This document shows, one piece after another, positions 8,007-16,317 of a DNA stretch of 53,515 nt. The notes beneath the pieces were generated by a model, which was given only the letters and a program-made list of their open reading frames with translations, was not told the origin of the DNA and did no database searches. Origin of the DNA: an uncultured Nitrospira sp. (GTDB taxonomy: Bacteria; Nitrospirota; Nitrospiria; Nitrospirales; Nitrospiraceae); contig CABVSA010000005.1 of assembly GCA_902500805.1 (NCBI GenBank), positions 1 through 53,515 on the forward strand, read 5' to 3'. The position numbers were made by a program, and so were the translations under genes. How positions within the stretch are numbered: position 1 is the stretch's first letter; every line of letters begins with the position of its first letter.

Positions 8007-8942
8007 CTAGGGGAAAATGATCTGTTCAATTTGGCACTGTCGCGCAGGCACTTCCTCCTGCTTCCCGTCAGAAAAATTGACGATCAGGTGGTTCGCTTGT
8101 TGTGGGGCGTGCTGCAGATCGACGGTGCCCGATCGATCCTGAAACATGACGATCAAAGACGGCATCATTGTCGTTGAACTGAGCGTCCGCTTCTTCTGTT
8201 CCGGTTTCTCCTTCGACGACGTGACGGGCGATCGCTCAGATCCTCTGAGCTTGGCGGATAAGGCCGATACGGTTGCACGGGTAATCTCCTGATCGCCGGA
8301 GCACCACCGTTCGACTTCTTTATGAAACTCCTTGTACAGGTTTCGCAAATCGTAGAGCGTCTTGGCCGATGAACATTTTCCAGACGTGTAGATTTCTTCG
8401 ATGCAGGTCGGAGGATCGATCAGTGCCAAGTGATTTGTCACCATGGACCGGTTTACGCCGAGGAGCTCGGCAATGTGAGCCTGCTTCTCACCTTCGTCCA
8501 TCTTCTTCTTGATAAACATCGCCAGCTCACGCGGCTTCAGATCTTCCCGCTGCAAGTTTTCGATCACTTGTTGGTAGTCAGTATGCGAGCGATCGATGAA
8601 TGCGGGAATCGTGGTCTTCCCGACGGCTCTGGAGGCTCTGAGTCGGCGCGCGCCAAAATTCAAGATCCAACGTTTCTGTTCCGTGGGATGGGGGCGAATC
8701 GAGATCGGCGTTTTGACCCCGTGGATCCTGACGCTCTGTTCCAGTTCTTCCATACTCGCCGCATCGAACTCCTGGCGAGGCTGGTCAGGGTCTTCGTCGA
8801 TGTCCTTCACTGGGATATGAAGCGGGCGCCCCAAGACTTCAGCCGTCACGGTCCGTTCTTTGGCGATCGGGTCCGGTGTCGGCGCGGGAGTCGTCCGGTT
8901 AAGAGCCGTGAGATCCAACGTCGCGATCAGTGGTTTTTTCAT
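8007..8942 (-). CDS. parB: ParB/KorB-family partition protein
   Basis: A 311-residue centromere-binding protein. The N-terminal ParB domain has DEDPDQPRQEF, HGVKTPISIR and the nucleotide-binding-type GARRLRAS box (residues about 60-110). A helix-turn-helix follows (HIAELLGVNRSMVTNHLALI). After a Lys/Ser-rich linker there is a C-terminal segment (LIVNFSDGKQEEVPA) resembling the SH3-like dimerisation domain of KorB. Specific phrases such as VKTPISIR, GARR, IPAFID, QVIENLQR and QEITR point to KorB of IncP plasmids and away from the usual chromosomal Spo0J. ATG 8942 overlaps the parA stop by four bases (ATGA), so translation is probably coupled. KorB is both partition protein and global repressor on plasmids; whether this one represses genes is unknown. 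Two palindromes downstream are its likely targets. Confidence 0.9.
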   Translation of the reverse strand: MKKPLIATLDLTALNRTTPAPTPDPIAKERTVTAEVLGRPLHIPVKDIDEDPDQPRQEFDAASMEELEQSVRIHGVKTPISIRPHPTEQKRWILNFGARRLRASRAVGKTTIPAFIDRSHTDYQQVIENLQREDLKPRELAMFIKKKMDEGEKQAHIAELLGVNRSMVTNHLALIDPPTCIEEIYTSGKCSSAKTLYDLRNLYKEFHKEVERWCSGDQEITRATVSALSAKLRGSERSPVTSSKEKPEQKKRTLSSTTMMPSLIVMFQDRSGTVDLQHAPQQANHLIVNFSDGKQEEVPARQCQIEQIIFP

Positions 8943-9721
8943 TCCATCACCCCCATCGTATGAGCCACCTTTTGAAAGATCGGCTTCAGATGCAGCCATG
9001 CCTCTCGAGAACTGGTTTTCTGCAATGTCCAGATCGGTGCTCCCATGGCCTGGGCCTCCGCCACGGCTGTGCGTGAGGGAATGGCGGCCATTCGCCCATC
9101 TTCCAGTCGAATGAACAGCGAGGCAAAGGCCTTACAGAGCTGGTCGAAATTTGCGCGTTGGAAAGGGGTGGGTTCCACCAGATTAGGAAGCAGGCCGATG
9201 AATCGCAGGTCTTTATTGAGCGTACTTTGTATCTTGAGGACCTGCGCCCGGAGTGCCGCGATACCATCAACCGCCTCTTGATTCAGCTGAATGGGCGACA
9301 GGACAAAATCACCCACCACCAGTGACGCGAGTACCCGGATATCCGGATTTGGGTTCGTATCAATGATGGCCACATCAAATCTGTCGTCCATTTCGTTGAG
9401 GAACAGCCGGAGATTATTGGCAAACTGATTGTGGTCTTCTTCTCGTCGCTCGAGTTTGAGCAGATCGCTGTGTGAGGGAATCACCACAAAGGTGCCGCCT
9501 TCAATGGTGGTGACCGGTTCGGTCAACAGTTGGTTGGCCGTGATGGATGAGATGGTGGCCAGCTTTGAAGTGCCGATGTTTTTCGACGTGTTTCCTTGAT
9601 GGTCTAGGTCAATGATCAAGACCCGTTTCTTGAGCATTTCGACGAGGAAGTACCCCAGTTGGCAGGCAATCGCCGTTTTCCCCACGCCGCCTTTCTGATT
9701 GGCTAAGACCAATGTTTTCAT
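8939..9721 (-). CDS. parA: ParA/IncC-like partition ATPase
   Basis: A 260-residue Walker-type ATPase of the ParA/MinD superfamily. The deviant Walker A is KGGVGKTA (residues about 10-17), Walker A' is VLIIDLDHQGN and the Walker B region is FDVAIIDTNPNPDI. There is no N-terminal helix-turn-helix, so this is the short form, like IncC2 of IncP plasmids, which also begins MKTLV.ANQKGGVGKT. With ParB it would move DNA carrying the parS-like sites over the nucleoid. ATG 9721 is preceded by AAGGAGAG at 7 bases; a frame reaching to 9874 has no ribosome binding site and its composition is not protein-like. It is first gene of a two-gene operon with parB. Confidence 0.93.
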   Translation of the reverse strand: MKTLVLANQKGGVGKTAIACQLGYFLVEMLKKRVLIIDLDHQGNTSKNIGTSKLATISSITANQLLTEPVTTIEGGTFVVIPSHSDLLKLERREEDHNQFANNLRLFLNEMDDRFDVAIIDTNPNPDIRVLASLVVGDFVLSPIQLNQEAVDGIAALRAQVLKIQSTLNKDLRFIGLLPNLVEPTPFQRANFDQLCKAFASLFIRLEDGRMAAIPSRTAVAEAQAMGAPIWTLQKTSSREAWLHLKPIFQKVAHTMGVME

Positions 9722-10620
9722 CGATCGCTCTCCTTTTTCACGAGCCAGGACGTTCGCTGCTTCTTCGCGACGGGCTTTCCCGAATGACAGGCGTTGTGCA
9801 TCCCTTCCATGGTTGGATTTTGGTGATGGCTGAGAGAATGCGAGAGGGCGCGTTGGGTCGCCCGATTGTGTCAATGTAGGATTGGTTCCTAACCATTTAA
9901 CGGCTGCTCTTGCGAGTCGGACACGTCATGGAGCGTGCGGCATCCTGAATACGCCATACTGAGTAAGCCTGCGTAGTTCTGCGAGTCTACGTGGAAGGTT
10001 CTTCTCCCTTACGGTTCTGATGGGAGCAGTATCCTAGGTAAGAGAAATTGTCAATCCTCTTCCGCTAAAAACCGTACAGGTCGCTCATTGCATTGTGCAG
10101 GGATCGGGAATGAATGTTTGGGTTGCCTTCGCGTGCGCAACGATTCCAGGTGAGATTGAAAGCAGTGGCGACGCTCGGGTTCGCCAAGAATTGGTGGGTG
10201 ACAGGTTGGGTGGACCAAGAATTCTGTCATGCCCCACGTGTAGCACTGTTGGTAGCTATCAGATGATAGCCGGCTACTGGCTACGCGTCGACAGTGTTGT
10301 TGTCCTTACGCAGCGTGGGGAGCATGGGAACGAGCAGGATGAGATTGAGGCGAGCATGGTCGTACGGTCGCTGACTGTCTTGTGCGGGGATATAGTGCGG
10401 CACTGGCGGATCTTTGCACGATCGATGGATTCAATAAATATTTTGCGCTTCGTTCCGTTCCATCGTACCGTCACAGGTATGCCGGAACCATCTTTGTCGT
10501 TCCAACGCTCAGCGGCATCAGCCTGTCCTCAATGCGGATTCGAACAGGAGAGATGTTTAGAACGCTGCCGGTGTGGTTGAAATGGATCAGGTTTCGGGTA
10601 TTGAGGAGATGGAGGTACGT
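9722..10620. other. Long intergenic region upstream of parA
   Basis: Nearly 900 bases without a supportable gene. It must carry the parAB promoter and that of the small lipoprotein at 10621. No copy of the 18-base palindrome is present here, so ParB autoregulation through that site is not supported. A frame from 10095 to 10580 has no ribosome binding site and unnatural composition. Confidence 0.45.
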
Positions 10621-10869
10621 ATGACCATCGGATATCAACGGGTCTTTCCGCTTTCGATACTCGTGCTCGTGATCGGGGTGACTGCGTGTCAACGCGAGAC
10701 GCCAGTCGAGAAGTCGCAGGCCTCACAGGCGCCTTCGGTCGTCGATCAAGCGGTTCGTCAGTCCGTCGATGCTATCCAGACCCCGATGGACAAGGCTCGC
10801 GGGGTGGAACGGACACTGAATGAAGCGGCTGGTCGTACGGCTGATCGAGTTCAGGAAGGAACGCCGTAG
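10621..10869 (+). CDS. Small lipoprotein
   Basis: An 82-residue protein starting at ATG 10621 with GGAGGT five bases upstream. The first 20 residues form a signal sequence (VFPLSILVLVIGVTAC) with lipobox VTAC. The mature part is hydrophilic and helical (SVVDQAVRQSVDAIQTPMDKARGVERTLNEAA), probably one amphipathic helix. It resembles many short periplasmic lipoproteins with no known role. It stands alone; the nearest genes are more than 300 bases off. Confidence 0.75.
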   Translation: MTIGYQRVFPLSILVLVIGVTACQRETPVEKSQASQAPSVVDQAVRQSVDAIQTPMDKARGVERTLNEAAGRTADRVQEGTP

Positions 10870-11189
10870 CAGAGTCAGCGGAACGCGATCAGGGTTTGGG
10901 ATGGGTATAAGGTGCCGAGAGCCATTTCTCAATTCATGGAGCTCTTAGAAAAGATCTATTCCTCGGATTCTCTGACCTCGTGTTTGATACTCCAGCGTGT
11001 AAGAAGGTTCTCGCGGTGATTGACCGAGAGGCACCTCAGTGAGACACGAGTTTCTGACACCAGTTTCTTTTTCCATGCGAGCTGCATCTATAAGGTAAGA
11101 TCTAACTCTTAGCGTGCTCTCTTGTGCCCCACCACAGGATCCCATCAGCATACATTTCGCTCTATAATCTGCCTGACGCTTCCGGGCCA
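10870..11189. other. Intergenic region, nothing recognised
   Basis: Lies between the convergent small lipoprotein gene and the GlxA-type regulator gene. No gene and no strong hairpin terminator are seen. Confidence 0.4.
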
Positions 11190-12170
11190 TCACGGCCACG
11201 AACATGATCCTGTGCGAACCCGCAGCTCGCGCACGCCACGGCCGATCTTGCGCCGGATGAGCGTCCGCAGCGTCCCCCCATTTGCGTAGCCGACCTGAGT
11301 GGCAATCTGATCAACGCTCCTGGTACTTGTCTGCAGCAGATGAATCGCATGTTCCACGCGAAGGTCTTGAAAGTATGCGAGCGGGGATTTGCCTAGTACC
11401 GCTTGAAGGCGGCGTGTCAGTGTTCGTGGACTTGTGGCGACTGCATGAGCGGCATCATCAAGAGAGAAACCATCGGCCAATCGTCGACGAGCCCATCGTT
11501 CAAATCGTTCGACGAAAGGATCTGAGTGTGCAAGATGATCGGGAATGGCAAATGCTGCCTGTGATGGTCGCGGGTCAACGACCAGGTAGCGTGCCGTCAA
11601 CGTCGCCAGTGCCGGGCTGTGGCGACGCACCAGCCAAAGCGCGAGATCGAGATGGGCCAGTGCCGCACCGGCGGTGACCAACCGTGAGGCATGGACGATC
11701 ATCTGTGATTCGTCGAGCACGACATGTGGGTATCGTTCACGGAAGAACGGGGCGAGCCACCAAGACGTCGTTGCGTGATGGCCATCGAGGAGGGACGAGC
11801 CGGCGAGCACAAATGTGCTCGTGCAAGCGGCTCCAACGAGTGTGCCGGCGTCAAACCAATTCCGCAAAAGAATTTGTGCATCCGCCGTGTCTCGTCGTTC
11901 CAGTGCCACTCGCAATGTCTCGGGCATTTTCGCTCCGACGGCAGGGACCAGCACAACATCAGGGCGTGCAAGCCGTGTGGCCGGCCGTACCGGTACGGAG
12001 AGCCCTTGACTTGTGCGCACACGAGGTCGGACGCCAATGATCATCACCTCAAAACGCGTCGATGATGTCCCCGTGGATTTCGCCAGTGCGTTCGCCGTAC
12101 TGAAGGTGTCGAGCAGTGTGGCCAATCCGGTATCGAAGACGTTATGCAGCGTCAACACATAAATGCGCAT
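11190..12170 (-). CDS. GlxA-type AraC-family transcriptional regulator
   Basis: A 326-residue regulator with an N-terminal DJ-1/PfpI-like domain (about 1-190, including VGAACTSTFVLAGSSLLDG) and a C-terminal AraC helix-turn-helix pair (about 215-310; SLDDAAHAVATSPRTLTRRLQ and SVDQIATQVGYANGGTLRTLIRR). Such regulators activate adjacent genes in response to small molecules. The Cys in GAACTST sits where active DJ-1 superfamily amidases have the nucleophile, but regulators of this type are usually not enzymes. It is divergent from the ABM-domain gene at 12276 with a 105-bp shared promoter region, so that gene is its likely target. The usual AraC signature (GFxxxSxFSRxFK) is altered to GYANGGTLRTLIRRK. 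Confidence 0.88.
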   Translation of the reverse strand: MRIYVLTLHNVFDTGLATLLDTFSTANALAKSTGTSSTRFEVMIIGVRPRVRTSQGLSVPVRPATRLARPDVVLVPAVGAKMPETLRVALERRDTADAQILLRNWFDAGTLVGAACTSTFVLAGSSLLDGHHATTSWWLAPFFRERYPHVVLDESQMIVHASRLVTAGAALAHLDLALWLVRRHSPALATLTARYLVVDPRPSQAAFAIPDHLAHSDPFVERFERWARRRLADGFSLDDAAHAVATSPRTLTRRLQAVLGKSPLAYFQDLRVEHAIHLLQTSTRSVDQIATQVGYANGGTLRTLIRRKIGRGVRELRVRTGSCSWP

Positions 12171-12275
12171 GGCGAGAACTGTATCATAATTGTCATTCCT
12201 GCCACTAGTTCATCGACGAGGGCGACGCTAGAATGCGCACGGTACGACTCACACATTCAGAACGGGAGGCATATC

Positions 12276-12578
12276 ATGGTACGTGTTGGACTGTTGGTGC
12301 GATTGCAGGCTAAACCGGGAAAGGAAGCCGAGGTGGCCAGCTTCCTCGAAAGTGGACTGGCATTAGCAAATCAGGAGGCTGCGACCGTGGTCTGGTTTGC
12401 GTTGCGGTTGGGACCGTCGACGTTTGGCATCTTCGATGCGTTTCCCGATGAAGCAGGTCGAAAGGCTCATCTTGGGGGGCCAATTGCGGCGGCTCTGATG
12501 GCGAAGGCCGCAGACTTGTTGGCCGAACCACCAAAGATTGAACAGGTCGATGTGCTCGCTGCCAAGATCACGCAATGA
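12276..12578 (+). CDS. Antibiotic biosynthesis monooxygenase (ABM) domain protein
   Basis: A 100-residue protein of the ABM/YgiN ferredoxin-like fold: MVRVGLLVRLQAKPGKEAEVASFLESGL, then VVWFALRLGPSTFGIFDAFPDEAGRKAHLGG. Members are dimers that act as cofactor-free oxygenases, quinol monooxygenases or heme-degrading enzymes; the substrate here cannot be told. ATG 12276 has GGGAGG seven bases upstream. It is divergent from the GlxA-type regulator, which probably controls it. It is followed by the DUF2892 gene at an 86-bp gap. Confidence 0.85.
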   Translation: MVRVGLLVRLQAKPGKEAEVASFLESGLALANQEAATVVWFALRLGPSTFGIFDAFPDEAGRKAHLGGPIAAALMAKAADLLAEPPKIEQVDVLAAKITQ

Positions 12579-12664
12579 AATAGTCGCGATGCAGCGCTCG
12601 ATCGCGAAGAGATTTGTGTGGAGTGCATTCGAACATCGGAACGATTTAACAAGGAGGTGTAGCC

Positions 12665-12883
12665 ATGACCTGCAATGTGGGCGGTGTTGAAAGGCCCATA
12701 CGGATGGGCATCGGGGCAGTGGCGATCTTGATCGGTCTCTTTGCGGGTCTTTCGACCGGCATGGCAGGTGCGGCTCTTGCCGTCGGGGCTATACTGCTGC
12801 TTACCGGCGCGGTGGGGTTTTGCCCACTCTTCATGTTGTTCGGAATCAGCACGTGCCCTTCGGGAGCTGGGGCGAAGAAATGA
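12665..12883 (+). CDS. DUF2892 (YgaP-like) small membrane protein
   Basis: A 72-residue protein with the typical family start MTCNVGGVERPIRMGIGAVAI, two hydrophobic segments (about 14-33 and 36-54), and the closing FCPLFMLFGISTC. The conserved Cys residues (Cys3, the FCP Cys and the STC Cys) are kept. AAGGAGGT lies 7 bases before ATG 12665, an almost ideal ribosome binding site. In other bacteria this domain is found alone or fused to rhodanese; the stand-alone form has no proven role. Possibly co-transcribed with the ABM gene. Confidence 0.88.
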   Translation: MTCNVGGVERPIRMGIGAVAILIGLFAGLSTGMAGAALAVGAILLLTGAVGFCPLFMLFGISTCPSGAGAKK

Positions 12884-12945
12884 GCGGAACATGAGAGAGG
12901 TGCCCCTCTCGAATGGCCCGGTCAGCAGGCGCGGTTATTTCTCAT

Positions 12946-13148
12946 CTAGCAGAATGCTGAAAAGTCCTCCGGCGGCGTTCTCGCATCACTCAGAGGCTCG
13001 ACGTACCGAAGCATACGACTCGCCCCTTCGCTCGCTGCGGCCTTGCTGGACGGCCTTTTTGAGCATTCTGAGGTGTAGAGTGCCACAGTTCCTTCCATCA
13101 TCGTGCAACGATGTGCGAAGCAGAACCGCGTTTTCAGCAAACTGCTAG
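12946..13148. repeat. 203-bp composite palindromic repeat
   Basis: The ends are 18-bp inverted repeats (CTAGCAGaaTGCTGAAAA at 12946-12963; TTTTCAGCAaaCTGCTAG at 13131-13148). Inside lies a complete shorter unit, 12950-13070, whose own ends are CAGAATGCT and AGCATTCTG and which is related to the repeats at 37633-37757 and 22341-22417. The part 13071-13148 recurs at 1-86. No protein is coded, so it would have to move in trans, like a MITE or a REP/BIME element. Confidence 0.85.
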
Positions 13149-13211
13149 AAGGTCTTTGTCACGCATGGGGATGTCGGTCGGGGCTCGGGTTGTGCATTGT
13201 AGCCTCGACCC

Positions 13212-13628
13212 TCATCCGCCGTGGTTCTTGATGCCCTGCTCCCATCCGTAGAGAATAGCCTCCTGGTGCTGGTTCCACGGTCCCATGATACCTTCATTCC
13301 AGTTTTGTCGTGCGAGCGGTTCAAGGCGCTTCCAGTCCATCTTCTGATTATCCCGATCCTGTGCGAGGTCAAAGCCATACTTATAGGCCAGTCGATAATG
13401 CTGATAGGTCTGCCCTGATGTCGCATAGCGCGACTGGTAATGAGCTTCGAAAATGGATTCGTAACGTAGGAACAGGTCGGTTTCTTCATGGGATTTGTAC
13501 TCCTCGGCAGATTGTGTGATGCCTCGGAGGTGGCTGGATCGCGAGTGGTCGGCAGGCAAGAGACGAAGTACCACCCAGGTAAGAGGAATGATCAGGATGA
13601 GGAGTCGAAATATGCTGGTGGCGCCCAT
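13212..13628 (-). CDS. Hypothetical protein with N-terminal membrane anchor
   Basis: A 138-residue protein. GGAGGT lies five bases before ATG 13628. Residues 7-22 (FRLLILIIPLTWVVLRLL) form one membrane or uncleaved signal segment. The rest is soluble, Gln/Tyr/Trp-rich and probably helical (YESIFEAHYQSRYATSGQTYQHYRLAYKYGFDLAQD), with a pattern AYKYGFDLA....W..LE..AR..WNE seen in some proteins of general stress or envelope function. I do not recognise a named family. It is divergent from the nuclease-like gene at 13882. Confidence 0.75.
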   Translation of the reverse strand: MGATSIFRLLILIIPLTWVVLRLLPADHSRSSHLRGITQSAEEYKSHEETDLFLRYESIFEAHYQSRYATSGQTYQHYRLAYKYGFDLAQDRDNQKMDWKRLEPLARQNWNEGIMGPWNQHQEAILYGWEQGIKNHGG

Positions 13629-13881
13629 GGAGACCTCCGGGCAGGTTGATCGATCTATGATAAGTGAGTCAAGGCGAAAACTTCCAGCGCAAGTTTAACG
13701 CACTGTAATCTTGCGCGATCGCGTCGCCCCAGCCTGACAAAACCGCGAAGGGCATGACGTGCACGGCGCGACAGTTTTATCCCCGCATGCCTCGCGGAGG
13801 TTGGCACACCCAGGGGCTTACTTTCCGTGGCCACAGTGTAGTACACAAGGGGGCAATCGAGATGTGTTGAGGAGTGTGCCT

Positions 13882-14403
13882 ATGACACAACGAACGACTC
13901 TTTCGACCAAGCCGTTTCTTTCAAGCCTCCCCGTCATCGTCTTTCTGGCAGGGGTGCTCCTCAGTGGAGGAGAGGCGTTTCCCTTTGGAGGCCAGGTGGT
14001 GACCATCCTTGATGGAGGCACGATTGAAGTGGTGCGCAATGGGAAAGCGCAACGAGTTCGCTTGAATGGGATTGCCTGTCCAAGGAGTGGCCAGCCCTAC
14101 AGTGAGCAGGCCAAGCAAGCGACGTCGGATCTGGGGTTTAGTATGGACGTCACGCTTCAGATCTATGGCAAGGACAAGCAGGGGCGCGTTGTTGCAGATG
14201 TGCTCCTTCCCGACGACAGGAACATGAGCCAGACGTTGGTGCAGCAGGGCTGGTGTTGGTGGGATCGGAAGCAGGCTCCTCAGGATACCCAGCTGGAGGC
14301 GCTGGAAAAAGAGGCACGCGACTCTCAAAAGGGATTATGGGCTGATCCGGATCCAGTTCCGCCATGGGAATGGCGGAAGAACGCCCGTGCTACGACACCA
14401 TAG
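13882..14403 (+). CDS. Secreted SNase-like protein with degenerate active site
   Basis: A 173-residue protein with a signal peptide (about 1-32) and one staphylococcal nuclease-like domain (about 37-155). The fold markers are present: VVTILDGGTIEV, RVRLNGI, YSEQAKQA, GRVVADVLL, GWCWWDRKQ. The metal and catalytic positions are not: the DGDT motif reads DGGT, and the GIDAPE motif reads GIACPR, replacing the Ca-binding Asp and the catalytic Glu with Ala and Arg. The Arg residues of RVRL and GR remain. It is therefore unlikely to be an ordinary nuclease, although a binding role is possible. GAGGAG precedes ATG 13882. Confidence 0.85.
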   Translation: MTQRTTLSTKPFLSSLPVIVFLAGVLLSGGEAFPFGGQVVTILDGGTIEVVRNGKAQRVRLNGIACPRSGQPYSEQAKQATSDLGFSMDVTLQIYGKDKQGRVVADVLLPDDRNMSQTLVQQGWCWWDRKQAPQDTQLEALEKEARDSQKGLWADPDPVPPWEWRKNARATTP

Positions 14404-14501
14404 CCAGGAACAACACGAATGTGCCGACGGCCTTATAGAAGGAGATCATAAGGCAGATATCGGGGCGCGCTGGATCAAGAAGGATGTGCGTGATCTGAGT
14501 T

Positions 14502-14526
14502 CCCGCATGGGCACTGCCCATGCGGG
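14502..14526. terminator. Strong hairpin between convergent genes
   Basis: CCCGCATGGGC (14502-14512) and GCCCATGCGGG (14516-14526) form a perfect 11-bp GC-rich stem with a 3-base loop. It lies 13 bases after the stop of the minus-strand barrel gene and about 100 bases after the nuclease-like gene. No T-run follows on either strand, so it may be a Rho-dependent or bidirectional stop. Confidence 0.6.
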
Positions 14527-14538
14527 AGAAAGAACCGT

Positions 14539-15159
14539 TCAGAAGGTGTGGCGAACCCCGAACAATAACCCGATGGTGGAAAAATCCCCGTTGGCATGAT
14601 TCCGCTTCCAGGCTGTTTCCACGTTCAGCATCATTCCTTGTGGGGCTCCCGGGACCAAATTCGTCAAGGCATAGTCCAGACCTCCCCCGATCCGCCAAGC
14701 AAAACTGTCAGAAACATTATGCGTATTGATGTTCACCCCGATTCCAGTCGTGACATAGGGAATCAGATGTCCAAAATGTCCAGGGCGATACTCCAAGTTG
14801 ACGGGCAGCAAGGTGACGGTATTGACGGAGCCGGTTCCCGGATTATCGACACCATGATTTTGCCATTCCAGCATCATTCCGGCCCTGAACCATTTATTTA
14901 GTCCATACATACCTTGGAAGTTGATCACGGGGCCGACTGTGGACAAGCCGGAGTCTTGAGTTGTGAAGCTCGGTCCGACGCGAAAACCTCCCGTGATTTT
15001 CCCTTCGTCGGCCATACCTTCATGAACCCATCCCCCATCGGCGGCATCGGAGGGATGAGCATCAGGGGGGTGAGCAGAAGAGAGGCGAGGAGTCAGACCG
15101 AACACGAGAGTGGCTGCCAGTATTCCCTGCAATAAGAATGGAGTAAAGCTTCGATGCAT
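14539..15159 (-). CDS. Outer-membrane beta-barrel protein
   Basis: A 206-residue protein with a signal peptide (about 1-29, ending LSSAHPP). It then shows a short Asp/His-rich stretch and alternating amphipathic strands (GGFRVGPSFTTQ, MYGLNKWFRAGMMLEWQNHG, LLPVNLEYRP, IPYVTTGIGVNIN, MMLNVETAWKRNH, STIGLLFGVRHTF). The final Phe is the usual signal for barrel insertion. Its size suggests an 8-strand barrel of the OmpW/OmpA-like type; no ligand can be named. The His-rich DAHPSDAADGGWVHEG at the mature N terminus may bind metal, but this is speculative. It has its own hairpin terminator at 14502-14526. Confidence 0.82.
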   Translation of the reverse strand: MHRSFTPFLLQGILAATLVFGLTPRLSSAHPPDAHPSDAADGGWVHEGMADEGKITGGFRVGPSFTTQDSGLSTVGPVINFQGMYGLNKWFRAGMMLEWQNHGVDNPGTGSVNTVTLLPVNLEYRPGHFGHLIPYVTTGIGVNINTHNVSDSFAWRIGGGLDYALTNLVPGAPQGMMLNVETAWKRNHANGDFSTIGLLFGVRHTF

Positions 15160-15307
15160 GGTGTTCTCCTAAGGTAAGCCTATGATGGAGCGAACTGTAA
15201 CGGACTCCCCCCGCAGTTTCAATAAAAAGCGTGGAAGGGTCACAAGGAATCCGATCCATTTTGAGCGTGAGAATAGCAACGTCCCGGGAGTCTGCGGCCG
15301 TCACTCA

Positions 15308-16246
15308 TCATCCTTCTGCGGGAGGCTTGGTGAGTTCCTCCAGGAGAAAAGTTCGTACTCGTTCCCGCGCATCACGTGAGGCCTGTCCGCCCTGCGCCCG
15401 TTCGTTCCACGAACCAATCAGCGTGCTATGGGCATGCGTCGGTTTGCCATCGGTCTGATAGGCCCTGGCCGGGATGGCTCCGTCGATGAAGCGACCGCCA
15501 AATGTGTCGCGCAGGGTCTTGTGCTTCTCTGGAGGAGCCATGCAGTCTGTCTCGAACCGCAATCCGTACACCTTCGCGGTGCTCGATTTGGCGATCGTGA
15601 GATCGTCGTCAGATATGCCGAGGGATGTCTTATCTGCGTCCCTGTACCACCAGAAGCGCAAAGGAAGTGCTGGTTGGGCGACCACGGCTGCAGCGACCAG
15701 GGGATGATCCAACAGGGCGAGCGGGAATGGACCCGTCAGGCAATTGCCGATGAGGCCGATACGCTGCCCTGTATGCCGGTCTTCAATCGTCTGGACCACA
15801 CCGCGCAGCCAGTTCACGATCGGCGCGCTTCCATGGGAGGGCGTTCCCCATTCCCCACCGGGGAAAAAGTCAATAGCGCCCCGAAACCAGTAGGCCTCCA
15901 ATCCATGAATCAGTGAGAACTTGCCTTTTTCTCCGAACAGTAATGGAACGTAGACGGTGAAATCTTTTGAGAGCTCCTCGGCATAGGCCAGTGTTCCTGG
16001 GGACAGTCCGGTCATCTCGTGGAGGAGGAGTACCGGAGGTTTGGCTGTGCCGTCATTGAGGCAGAACACAGAATGGGTGATTCCAGCCCGCGAGAAGGAT
16101 TGCTCAAAACACTCGGTCCAATTCCGGGTCGGTGTCCCTTCTTCTTTGACATGTGGTGCACACATCCCGAGTTGCGTCGCTCCACAGCCGGATACAAGGA
16201 CTGAGACCGCGATGGCGTGGAAAATAGAAAAGGGAGATCTTCGCAT
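15308..16246 (-). CDS. Dienelactone hydrolase-family lipoprotein
   Basis: An approximately 312-residue alpha/beta hydrolase. The start at ATG 16246 gives a compact signal sequence with lipobox LVSGC; a start 14 codons upstream is less likely. Motifs: VLLLHEMTGLSPG (oxyanion region), the nucleophile elbow GNCLTG (Cys, as in dienelactone hydrolases), and HAHSTLIG with the likely catalytic His near the C terminus. A role in hydrolysing lactones or esters in the periplasm is plausible; substrate unknown. It is 71 bases downstream of the patatin lipoprotein gene on the same strand, so two secreted lipid- or ester-acting enzymes may be made together. Confidence 0.85.
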   Translation of the reverse strand: MRRSPFSIFHAIAVSVLVSGCGATQLGMCAPHVKEEGTPTRNWTECFEQSFSRAGITHSVFCLNDGTAKPPVLLLHEMTGLSPGTLAYAEELSKDFTVYVPLLFGEKGKFSLIHGLEAYWFRGAIDFFPGGEWGTPSHGSAPIVNWLRGVVQTIEDRHTGQRIGLIGNCLTGPFPLALLDHPLVAAAVVAQPALPLRFWWYRDADKTSLGISDDDLTIAKSSTAKVYGLRFETDCMAPPEKHKTLRDTFGGRFIDGAIPARAYQTDGKPTHAHSTLIGSWNERAQGGQASRDARERVRTFLLEELTKPPAEG

Positions 16247-16317
16247 GGTATCGGCCAGACCCTCTCTGTGGAAACTTATAGTGTTCATGCTGAATCCGAT
16301 AGGTCACGTGTTTGGTA

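Noticed and set aside
10095..10580. 161-codon plus-strand frame upstream of the small lipoprotein
   Set aside because: Cys/Arg/Ser-rich with no ribosome binding site and no domain; treated as non-coding.
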